From Glandiceps talaboti (Eukaryota > Hemichordata > Enteropneusta > Spengelidae): a DNA stretch of 62,000 nucleotides. The stretch is from positions 22,037,342-22,099,341 of the forward strand of contig NC_135549.1 of NCBI RefSeq assembly GCF_964340395.1, in the 5' to 3' direction. Under the pieces are notes generated by a model, which did no database searches, had not been told where the DNA came from, and saw only the letters and a program-made list of their open reading frames with translations. A program made the position numbers and the translations under genes. This document shows positions 39,901-51,900 of the stretch, piece after piece. Position 1 is the stretch's first letter, and the number at the start of each line of letters is the position of its first letter.

Positions 39901-42900
39901 TGTGTGTGTGTGTGTGTGTGCTTGAGTATTATGTATTGCTATCCTGTCCAGCTGCTATCCCAGATGTTTCCTACTTTTAGGTGGCATGTGTACATGTACA
40001 TGTACGTTGAGGCATATAAGACTTGGCTGTCATATACATGTAATGGTGTACACTTTACCTTAACAAGATTATTAAAGCCTACTAAACAAATGAGTGAATG
40101 CCAAAACAAGTCACCTGTAAATCATACCCTTTTGTTGACCTCATCTCAGTGTTTTTAATAGACTGCAACTTACCTACAATGGTCCAACAATAAAAAACCT
40201 AATGATTGCTGTCCAACCATGATCACAGTGTCTAGTTCTCCAGTAAAATGAATACAGAACTAAAGTTTCAGTGTGGTAAAGGGGCACAATCTGAGTTTAT
40301 ATGTTTCTGGGATGTAATTTTTTCATGCATATTAAAAGTTACTCACAGTATTCTAATTACTGAATATGTACACTTAACTGTCACTTGTAATTGACTTAAC
40401 TCAAACCTGGTATTAGGATATAAGTTATAAACAATCCGATGCTGTAAGTTATCATACGTATCAAAAATGTACTATGGAATCAACAGTTTTAACAATGCCA
40501 GAAGACAAACTGTAATGCAAAAAAGGACCAATGCATCAACATTTAACATTAAGAATAGTTTAATCAAAGTAGAGTAAAAAGCTTATAAACCCAGCTTGTG
40601 CCCCTTCAACATTGACAGGTTAACATTCTTATGCCTTACTTTTCCTTTCTTCTTTACAGTCAGTATCTTTGGTGGGTTCCAGCCTGTATGTGCAAGGGGG
40701 AACCACAGGTTGGCAGTATAACTCAGATGTTCACCAACTCAACCTCCAAACCAGAGTCTGGGACAGACTTTTTGATACTGAAGCTGCAATAGAAAAACTT
40801 ATTCACGGTAGAGACACATATCATAATCATGAGCTACCGATTCCAGAGCCTAGATATCGACATGAGATGGCAAGTGATGGCAAGAGGCTGTATGTGTTAG
40901 GAGGAGGTACTTCCTGGAGTGTTTACCCCCTTGACAAGGTGAGTGTTTTCAGAACATTTAATAATAGTACAATTTTTTTTAGCAAAGACCAAACAATGGA
41001 TTTGTTTGTGTATGTAATGACAATTGGAAAAGTTAGACAGCAAATATGTGATGTGGAGTCATAAAATATTTTGGATCCTTTAACCATATTTCTCAGAAAA
41101 TACAGAAATATTGCAAATGGAACAAGAGAAACAGATCTACCACCAACACACATGTATTTGTGATTTGCGAATATGATAAATAGAAAGACAAAACAATTAT
41201 TAACTCTATCTTTCAAAACTAAAGCATATGAAAACTCTCTCATTTCTTTTGCAAAACATAAAACTAATCAGATAGCAGTCTTTTTATATTTAAAAGAATT
41301 ATTAATTTTCTTTGATAGCTATTTGAGATAAAATGTAAAAAATACGATAGACATGTTTCATTCTCTAATATTCCACCATCTACCTTGAATTTCAAAGAGC
41401 AGGGATGGAGAGTTAATAAATAATCTTTGAGGTAATTCACCATAAAATCTCTCTAAGACTTATATTTTAGGTATCTACTATAAGCTTCATTTTCAATCAA
41501 GCATTACCATCGCATCAGTATTTCTTAGGCTTTTTATATACATCACTGAATGATGGAAGAGATATGACATGCCTGTCTAGTATTAGATACACTCTGAAAT
41601 ATCCACAGCTTCATAATGATAATAGTGCATGTACATGTACAAAATGTAATGTAGAGATACTCTGTGCAAAAGTTTGAATTATCGCAGGCATACTGATTCA
41701 ATCACTTTGTGTCTGGTCTCTGCATTCGAAACGTATCATCAGTGTTTAGGAAATAAAGCAAAGAGAAAGGGCAATTTGCCATGCCTAGGTGTAACAACAA
41801 GCAAATTAACATTTGGACAAACATAATTTATATAATCAAATAACTTTTTTCACTGTCTTGATGTAATTCAGGGTAGAATGAAAAGTGTAATAAATAAATG
41901 TATGTGATATTATCTGTCATACATTTGTTAAGCTTTTCTGATTTATTTCAACAAAATCTAGTTAGTTGCAGACTAGGCATTGCACTGTGTTGCATTTTGT
42001 ATGTAGTGTTAATGTGTTGTGCTGCTTTCTTTTGTGTTGTGTTGTGTTGTGTTGTGTTGTGTTGTGTTGTGTTGTGGTGTGTTGTGGTGTGGTGTGTTGT
42101 GGTGCATTGTGTTGTTTTGTAATGTGAATCATCATTTTGTGTTGTTTTGTGTCATGTCTGGTTGTGTTGTGTCATGTGTCATGTCTTTCCATGTTGTGTC
42201 ATGTATTGTGTCATGTCATGTCATGTCATGTTATGTGTTGTGTTTTGTTGTATCATATTGTGTCATGTCATGTTCTGGGTTGGTTTAAGTATGTTATGTA
42301 GTGATAAACCTATCTGAAATTATCCATGTTTACTTGCAATAACAATACAATTCTTGTACAAACAATGATAGTGCTACATTTTGTTGATGTACTTCAGACT
42401 AGAGGTTTGTTTGAATGTTTCCGAATCCCATGTTTTTACAACAAACAACTGCTTCTAGGAGTTCCTTGTTTGAATGTTTCCAAATGCCATGTTTTTACAA
42501 CAAACAACAGCTTCTAGGAGTTCCTTGTTTGAATGTTTCCAAATCCTATGTTTTTACAACAACCAAAGGCTTCAAGGGATTTAATGGCTCAGTAGTGATA
42601 GCTACTTTATTGTAATTTCCTAAGAGATCCAGGAAGCAATTGAAATTTTGTAGTTCTTCTGTAGGGTAAAATATATCAAACTGACATTTTAAATGTGTCC
42701 ACTAGGAAAGATTTAACCAGGGACTGATTTTCTCACAAATCAAACAGCTCTGACACTTATGGAAGTTAGTCAAAGCTTTTGACAAGTTATTTGCGAAACT
42801 GAAATTTGTGATCTGTTTTCAAGAAAATGAACAGTCCCTGTAAACTCAAAGTCTCATGGTGGAATACAGTTCTGAGAATTATATAATTTCCCCTTTTGTC

Positions 42901-45900
42901 ATATATTGCTCCCCATCTTCTTCACAAGTAATTGCAGCTATTAATAAGTATTATCAATGACTTAATTGTTAAGACTTCTAGTAGAGAAGTTGGATAAGAT
43001 TTTCTGGTTTGTTAAACCGTCAACAATTTCTTATTAATAATAATAATGTTGGGTTTTTTAATAGCGCTTTCCGACTTTGTGCTTAAAGCACTTTACAATT
43101 ATTACTCCAGGTACAGATCTGTAGTGGAACAATGGCCCTTTATACCTGTACTTCCTCAACTCCCCGGGGAGCATACAATCCATTGGAGCCTTTATAAGTG
43201 CATAGGATTAAAGCATTCACATTGCAACCTCTATCCTACCAGGTCCCCAATTATACAGCTGGGTTGACTGAGGCACAGTCATGGTTCAAATCTTGCACAA
43301 GGACTTTAGCCACTCAGAAATAAATGGCAGCAATGGGGCACAAACCTGCAACCTGCAATTCCAAGCCGGCAACTCTAACCATTCGCCCATCTTGACTCTA
43401 AATCTTCTCCATATAGATACACTCCCTTGTACTTTATTCTTTGCACCTGTTTCTCTCCACCACCTTGATAATAGTCTGAGTGATTGCCTTTGATTTGCGA
43501 TTGGTTATGTTTCATCTTCTTATTGAGTTGATCTGCACACTCATATCAGTACATTGTATTTAGCACCTTGGGTAGAATGCTTTGAGATTTGTTCATTTTG
43601 TGAGTTCATCTGAAGTTTCTATTTTTGATGATTTATCAAGTTATGTATGGTCAAAATAGTTGTCTTTTAACTGGTGAAATTACAGACATCTCTGATGGTA
43701 CCATTCTTAATTTTGACTACAACAAGGTTAGCATTGATGACCACAAAAATATTGTTGCTAATCCGAGCATGACTGTTCATTCTCAATCTGTTACTTCAAG
43801 GTACATCTAGCTGTACTTCATTGCCTTTTAGATTTCATCTGTCTAGGTTTTTACAGTTAATGCCTAATTTAACTTGCTTTAAGAGCTTATCTTTGTTTTG
43901 TGGTTTTGCAGTACAGCTATAATTGCTGTTCACCAACCGTGGTTTTATGACCCCCCTATATAAACTTCAACTGAAACAAGGCATGTGTGCCTGAAACACA
44001 TTTGATAATTTGCCAAAGAGTTATGCAAATTTTAGAAATCTACATTGGCCAATGAGTTTCAACTTGTCTCATATAAACCTGACTTAGCTGTCCACATACT
44101 TCATGTACTTTAGGCTCATATATGAGGGAATAAATCATGAGATGCCTCTCAAAATGTAATACAAGGTTTTAAGTGTCCTTTCTGTTAATGAAAGTGTATT
44201 TCTACCTTGACCTAGTGGCCACTTGGGTCATAAATTTTTCACTTGCTTTTTTGCATTGTCAGTAAAAGCTGACAGTGAGTGAGTTTCTCCATTCATTACA
44301 GCTTTCAATAATAATCTCTTATGCTATTTTTCTTTTGAAATTCGTTTTCTCGTTTCGAGAGTTTAATTTCATATCTGTCAATTCATATTGTAATAATAGA
44401 TCCATCCAGGGAATTCTGAGTGTATGGGGATCATTGGCCCATTACTTTTCATTATTTCTTAACAAAGTTTTTAGGTGCTTAAAAATGGCATAATCATGGT
44501 GTGTTTTTTTTTTAAATTTTCATTTTTCTGAAAATTAAGCTTGGGTAATCAGATTGAGTCTGGGCCACATTTCTAAGTTCAGATATTATCCCTATACTCT
44601 ACTCTATTGAGTAACATGAATGTTACCCATATGGCCATCACTGTACTCTGGGATGACTCTGGGACAACAACGGGATACAAACCACAAGTGTTTTCTGACT
44701 GAGTGAAGGAAATTATCAGAGTTATAGCTTGTGCTATTAGTATTTAAATTCATAAATTTGTAGTTAACATTTCTGCCATTTTACAATATTTTTACTGTTT
44801 TCAAATATTGACACCTGTTTTTACAATAAATGATAATACAAATGACTGCCAGAACAGTGCAAATATTGAATTCACAGTACAACTTTGTATAGCGGAAGCT
44901 TGTGAAGTTGAGCCTTGCTTTACTTGAAGTGCATTTGCATATTATTGTACAATTAGATATTATTCCCCCCCCCCCCCACGTGTCTTCTTTCAACCATGGA
45001 ATGATATGAGTAGCCTAAGGGGTCTTGTCACCACGAGCTAAAGACTGTAGAGTCAATAAGCCTTTAGGTCAAGAGTATCTTCCATATTAATTTAGAAGTA
45101 TCACAAGAGTAATTTTGATATGAAAAATCAGAAAAATAATGTCAATTGTGAACATTTTGGTTGATATTTACTTCAAGCACTGCAGAACAAATGTTGTAGA
45201 CAGATAGTCATGACAAAGAACAATAGGAATAAATCCCATATTTTTTGTTCAAATGTGTTTACTTGGCTTTCATAATCATATGATATACATGTACATGTAG
45301 TACAGTATCTATGAATCTTGTAACCTTCCTTTCTTGTGGCAGCAATGCATAAACCTAGAAGCTTGGCTTTGATGTGGTATAGTGTGGTATGAACCTTGTA
45401 GGTTATTACGGCCATGCCTATGGAACAGGTGGCATATCATGACTGTCAGGACATATCTCTGTTCATCTCTTAGTATCAGTAGCAGACAGACCACTAATTA
45501 TCAAATTGAATGCCGTGTGACCTCCTTTGGTATACCCTAGAGGTAGATTGATGTATATGCTTCCTTGTCTTTGGTTACTAGATAAATGTCTTTCCCCTAG
45601 TCAAACTGAAATTAACTTAATCAAGTTGCTTAAATCATTTTGAACTGAAGAGGCCTATGGAGACTGACTTTGTAATTGGAGAAACTTGTCCCGTGCATAG
45701 TATTTGCCCAGGAGAGTGCTGTGATCTGTGTCAATTTCGTTATCAGTCGTTCACAAGTGTCTAAAGTTGCAACGATCACTTGTTGAAATCATGAATATGG
45801 AAATGATAGTGTGAGTGACTTTCTGCAAACAATGTGTGATCAGTAAATAGCACAATGAGAATGATTGATGTGCAAGTTAAAATTTCATGCAAGATCACTG

Positions 45901-48900
45901 GAATTATGTGTGTCAAGAGCAAACATGTACTGTTCAGCATCTTAAATGCTGTTTATCCTTAATAATCAGAGTTTGGTGATTTCTTAAAAGTTTAATTAAG
46001 TATCGTTTGCATGTCAATACATTCCTTAAAGCCCAAATTACAAAACCACCACATACATTGTAATGTCACACAAAAAGGGAAAAGTCGAGTTAGACTGACA
46101 TGTATTTCTGCAATGAGTATACACTTGTATCGATTATTCCTATTAACTAATACATATATGTTTTGTTGTGATAAAATAGCACCTCGGTAACTTACTCAAC
46201 TTTGAGATCTTGTAAAGAAACCCTACTGCACTTAACATGTGTTCTGCTAGTTTGGGGATTTCCTAAAAGGGTTAATGGGAAACCTCTGTTGATGACGTCA
46301 TATTTACCACAATCATCTTGTCGGGACAATCTTTGTACATGTTTTGTATTTGTCAATCTCTGTGACAATCTTGTTACTTGTCCTTTGATATCCCAAGTAT
46401 TTATTTCCATACTTTTTTGGTTCATTTTTTCCCAGATCCATAGTTTTAATCTAGAGACTAAAAAGTGGGAATTTTTAGAAACTAAACCAGCCATTCACAC
46501 AGGTCACTATCCATCCCCAAGACGATGTCACAGCTGTGTCCAGCAAGGAAATGGTAAGTAGTGGTTATACTGTCAAAAAAAAATACGTAAAAAACTTACT
46601 AGTGGTATTTTAGTACAAAAAAAAAAACGGTTTGTATACTTTAAATCAATTTCAGTCATTTTAATACTGAGAGCTGCATTAAGTTGATATTCAGTGTTTT
46701 TGTGAAGCTTGAAAAGTAGGTAAAATATTTGGCAAGTTCCAAATTTTTTTACGAGGATTCCCATTAGAATTACATGTATGTTTCAACAATTAAAAAGATG
46801 CATGTAAATTTACCAGATTTCTCCCTCACACTTTAATATTGGAATTTTACAACTTATAACACAGACGGGTTCAGGAGTAATATTTTGTCATTCAGAAAAA
46901 AACAGCGGCAGTGGTGAGGCGAGGCTAGAACTTACAGCTGACAGATTTCAAGCCGACCTCTCTAAAGATGACTCCACATCTTTTGTGATGTAGCACAACA
47001 CTGTAGATGGAACATTATAAAAAAAAACACCCAAGCAAATGTGTTCAAATATGTCATAAGTTTTGATATTTCCATTTTAGTTTGGTTAGAGAAACGTCTT
47101 TATAGTCTACAACATTTGAGAATGATGCAACTACCATATGATGGAACATTCTGAAGTTTGAAATGCAATGATCTATAAATACAAACCAACAACAGGAAAA
47201 TAATCCTTATGTTTGTATAATATTTCCTTTAACACATTGAAAGACTTAAGTCCTTGCGTGACATACACAGATTAAATAGCAAGTCATTTCCCAAATCGTT
47301 GAAAGATTAGAAAGATTCAACTTTCTGCCGTAAGATGTTCTATACCTGTACCACCCACATACATGTGCAAAGAACGGATTACGTGAAATTTCTGTAAAAC
47401 TCATTCAATAATCATCAGTTGGATCCTGTTTTTGTCATATGCATATTAATATGCACCTATTTTTTATTCAATAATTTATCAGCTATCATAAATTTTTTAT
47501 TCCCATCTCCTGCATATTGTGATCCTTGAGACAGAACATTTCAATATCTCGACAAGATTTTGAAGCAACAGGTTTTCATTATGTAATCTCATGTTTTCAT
47601 ATTAATACTTTATGGCCATTTGCATAAAAATGCATTGGAAATTGGTTTTCCATGTACATTCATAGAAAGAAATGAACAACAATTAAAACTAAGGACTGGA
47701 AAAAAATTAACAATTAATAAAACTTTATGTAACTAAAATTATACAATAATCTTTTTTTTTACCATATGTGTATCTTCAAAATGAAATATAAAACTTTTTG
47801 AGTGATGTAAATTTATAGAAAGCTTGATAAATATGATTTGAATATTTATATCATTTGCATAATAAATGTTATATATTTGTCATAGAAAGATAACAGCTAT
47901 GATTTGAATATTTATGATATCATTTGCATAATAAATGTTATATATTTGTCATAGAAAGATAACAGCTATAATTTGAATATTTATGACATCATTTGCATAA
48001 ATGCTATATATTTGTCATTATAGAAAGCATGATAGCTATGATTGGAATATTTATGAGATAATTTTGCATAATAAATGCGATATATTAGTCATTATAGAAA
48101 GCATGATAGCTATGATTTGGATTTGAATATTTACGATATCATTTTCAAAATGTACACATTGTGTATTGTTATAGAAACATGTTTTGATTTAAATACGATT
48201 CGTATCATTTGTATAGTGTTATTATAGATACATGTACCATGACATATATATATTTCTATATTTACTTAAAGTTGTTAGTATTCTTGTTTGACAGATGTGT
48301 TCATATGTGGTGGATATGATGAACACCGTATATTTGGTGATATATGGAGATTGACTTTAGATAATTTACAGTGGACAAGACTACGGGCAAGACTCCCTCA
48401 ACCAGTGTATTTCCATTCAGCAGCCATTACTCCAGTAAGTATTTACAGATTATGCACAAGAACACAACTTGTAGTGCAAACCCGCAACAAATCCATCTAA
48501 ATCCACCATCAGGTGAAGGACACTTTGGTGTTGATGTGAACACAATGTTAAACACAGATCCTGAAAGCCTCCTGACTTTAGGAAACCAACAAAATATCAT
48601 TTAAAGTCGTGTACAGTTTGTTTTGTAACTGCACCTCGGAAATAGTAATCCTAAACTTTCATTGTTACATTGTTTAAGAAAATTCAACCCCATTCTCATT
48701 TCAGTCAAGAAAAAAAGGGGTAAATGCACAAATTTTGTAATAAAAATTAAGCCATATGACTTCTGAATACTGTTTTAAAATTGGAAATTAAAGTAGATTT
48801 GCTTGAAAACAAGATGATGAACACCCAAAATTTATTTTCTTATTTCAAAAGGACTGGGAACAAGTTTTCATATGGCGAAGTTTGTAGAGATTTAAAAAGT

Positions 48901-51900
48901 TTGACTTTTTAGGGAAATCAGTGCCAAGGGTGTTCAAAAAAATTCAAAAAGAAATTTACCATCCTATGCGTAAACAGTAAAACTGACCTACTTTAGGTAG
49001 GACCTTAGAGTTGAATGCCTCCATGCAAATATTCTAATGTCATAAAGTTATCCAAGTATATCATAGTGAGTAAGTATCATTTCTGTTAATATAAATAAAA
49101 TGTGTATATAGCTAAGTTTGTAACAAATATGAAATGATATGAATAGTGATATGAAAGATGGCTGGGTTCACATGTATTCTTTGAAATTCTGGATATTTCA
49201 AATTATTCTGGGTAAGTCCTGAAATAGCTGATTTATCATGTACCGGTATACTCATGCCAAAGTTAAGTCAAAGAATTCTATATCATAGCCACAAAATATT
49301 GGCCTGTAGCATTGACCCTGGTCTCATTTGACACTTGATACTTTGCTCTAAGAGTAGACAATATGGTGAATTTAGTTACAATTATGAGTGAACTATTTGG
49401 AAATTTAGGGTAGGTAGGTAGGTCAGCATTTTATTTTATTTTATTTTACATGTTATTATTTCAAATTGCTTTGACCCAAAGACAAGATACTTGTTGGTCA
49501 AAATACTTTCGTAACAGTTGATGAGGTGTAAAAGAAGCAAATGAAGACAAATATGTGATTCAAAAGTAGACAAACACAATATGCAGACTGTGCTGTAACA
49601 AAAAGTTATAGACTGAAATGACAGAAATTTCAAAACAGTAACCAAAGAAACTTTGGCAAGAAAATGTACAGGGAAATACGAGTAAATTGTCATAATTTTA
49701 CCTCTTTGCATGTAAAAACTGTTAGGGTCGGCAGCTTAAACTACGTGTAGGGTCAGTCGGGTTATTGGAAACACGCTATTTTTTTTATTTGCCCTTATGG
49801 ACATGATGTTACATATTTCAGATTCAGATGTTAGAAAGTGTTAATTAAATCATGAGTTGATAAAGGCTAATAAATAACAAGATAGTGGTACTGATGGGAT
49901 GGGGTGGGATAGGAATATAACAAACTAAAGCGTAATAAATAATATGCCATTATCTGAATTAATTGAAAGGAAAGTTGGAAAGGAAATAATAAACTACTTT
50001 CATAGTGCTATTAGGAGGAAAATGAAGCAAAATACTCATAAAAATGATTGTATGGTAGTTAATGACAAGAGTTTTATGCAGTTGTAAAAAAGATAATAAG
50101 ATAAATCGAAAATGCAATGAATAACAATAGGACAGAGATGAAAGGAAATGAACTAAATATATGACAGCAAGGAAATGTAATTGCTAGGATAGAAATTGAC
50201 ATGGAAATTGACATCATTAAGAATGATAAGTTGACCCTAAATGTTGGACAAAACACACAATGACAATAGAACATGGTGTTTTGATATTATTCAGTATGAA
50301 ATGACTCATTGTATGTAGGTGGTACCAGCTGAATTACGTAGCATTGTTGTGGTGTCAGCTTGGTACTTTTCTATTTCCTATTTTTAGGCTTGGTACATCC
50401 GCTAACAGTTTACAACACACACAGACACAAACACATAATAATGTACACCTCATCGATCACAGTTGTTAATAACGCTAAAATCATAATAACAATGTTCAAT
50501 GACAAGACATTTAAATATCATCATATATATCATATGACATTACATAGTAACTTGACAGGTGTCGTGTTACAATCACTTTATTCAGTTTGATAACTTTCAA
50601 ATGGCCAAGTCTGTATTAAGTGAGGCCCTCTTTCTCACCTAAATGTCCGAGTCTGTAAGTGAGGCCCTGTTTCGCACCTAAAATCCTGTGTACAAAATAG
50701 GTAAAGATATTAGGCAGTAAAACTTATTTGGGAGGAGTCAACATCGATAGTGTGATAGTAGTGGTTGAGTGTACACTGAGAGGCCGGGTACTAATGTAAT
50801 TGGGATGGTGGTGGTGGTGGTGGTGGTGGTGGTGGGGGGGGGGGGGGGGGGGTTGTTCTCAAAGTTTTTCATACCAAAACATACAGAGTTGTCAATTGAT
50901 GTGTCAGGTATGGGATTTTGTAAAACTATAGGACTGGTGTACGTGTTCAGCTACCATGCAAAAATACATAACAGTTTTAAATGCAGTGAAGTTTTTAATT
51001 TCAATTTTGATACATGGAGTTATACATGCTGATAGAGACATACACCCCATGATGAGAAAAACTGGTTAGATTCCTTGATTTATGTGGTATGCTATGAAAT
51101 TAATATATAATATGGACAGTATACATGTACAGTATCAGAATTATAGTAATACTGTAATTATGTTGTAATTCTTAATTAGTTTAATTTATAGTCCAGACAG
51201 ATCAGTTGACATTACAACCTATAACATCCAGGTAAAGTGATTCCACTGTGTGACACACTCATTGATAGCATTTATTATTACCCTGTAGGCTGTATGTGGG
51301 TGTCAGTCTGTCACTAGGTTTTCATGGATTTTGTATTGTAAGTGTAGTTTTTGCTGGTCATCTTTTATTTCTTTTTGTATGATTGTTTTGGGGTCCAGGT
51401 GTAAGGTGTACATGCATACTAGATATATCCCAGATGGAAGGCATTGCCATGCTTGGTTGATTTTGAAATATGATTTCTTGGTTTATATAGAGACATATAA
51501 TTTATACTTTTTTTTGTCATGTGATTATTTTTCACTTACTTTCTCATCAAAGACCGGTTGAATTATTTAGTCACGGATCAACTTGGATAAAACGTTTGGT
51601 ATTATAATAAGAAATGTATACAAGATAAATGACACTTTATCAGACAATGATTTATGTAAGGAAATATTGCCAATTGTGATTCTGTTGTCAGAGATAGTGG
51701 AACTATTGTAGCTGGTGCTATGTACCAACCTGGCATTATTGAATGCAAAGTGTAGCAAGTACTGTGCCAGTGGTAATAAAAATGGCTCTTTCATCTTGTA
51801 CCCAATATACTGATAACGCAACATGTCCCTCATTTTGGCCATGAAGGACTAAATTTTTTTGATCCGCAAATTACCTAGCAAATCAGATTTCAAGACATAT

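Larger units (their letters stand above)
11863..40659 (+). other. 28.8 kb intron of the KLHDC10-like gene
   Basis: This intron lies between exons A and B, phase 0, with donor GTATGA and a strong polypyrimidine acceptor. I see no nested gene. The longest non-repetitive frames (for example 28271-28591 and 24485-24724) match nothing I recognise. Stretches outside listed repeats (13070-15040, 16060-18860, 19530-22360, 23950-27390 apart from the TTG tract, 29700-31180, 33520-35370, 35730-36640, 36910-38740 and 40010-40650) are AT-rich with no feature I can support. The acceptor AG follows TTTTCCTTTCTTCTTT. Confidence 0.9.
40939..46435 (+). other. 5.5 kb intron of the KLHDC10-like gene
   Basis: Between exons B and C, phase 0, donor GTGAGT. 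It contains the GTGTT array, a 60 bp triplicate and a SINE-like element. Stretches 40960-41980, 42570-43030 and 43400-46420 show only AT-rich unique-looking DNA, a C13 run near 44965-44977 and chance frames such as 43625-43810. Confidence 0.9.
46554..48294 (+). other. 1.7 kb intron of the KLHDC10-like gene
   Basis: Phase 1, donor GTAAGTA, acceptor TTGTTTGACAG. It holds a SINE-like remnant and an AT-rich tandem; the rest (46560-46900, 46990-47810) has no feature I recognise. Confidence 0.92.

Noticed and set aside
48435-48604. Reading frame continuing past exon D and the overlapping 77-codon frame at 48371-48604
   Set aside because: The donor GTAAGT at 48435 is canonical and the next exon resumes the family sequence exactly; the extensions match nothing.
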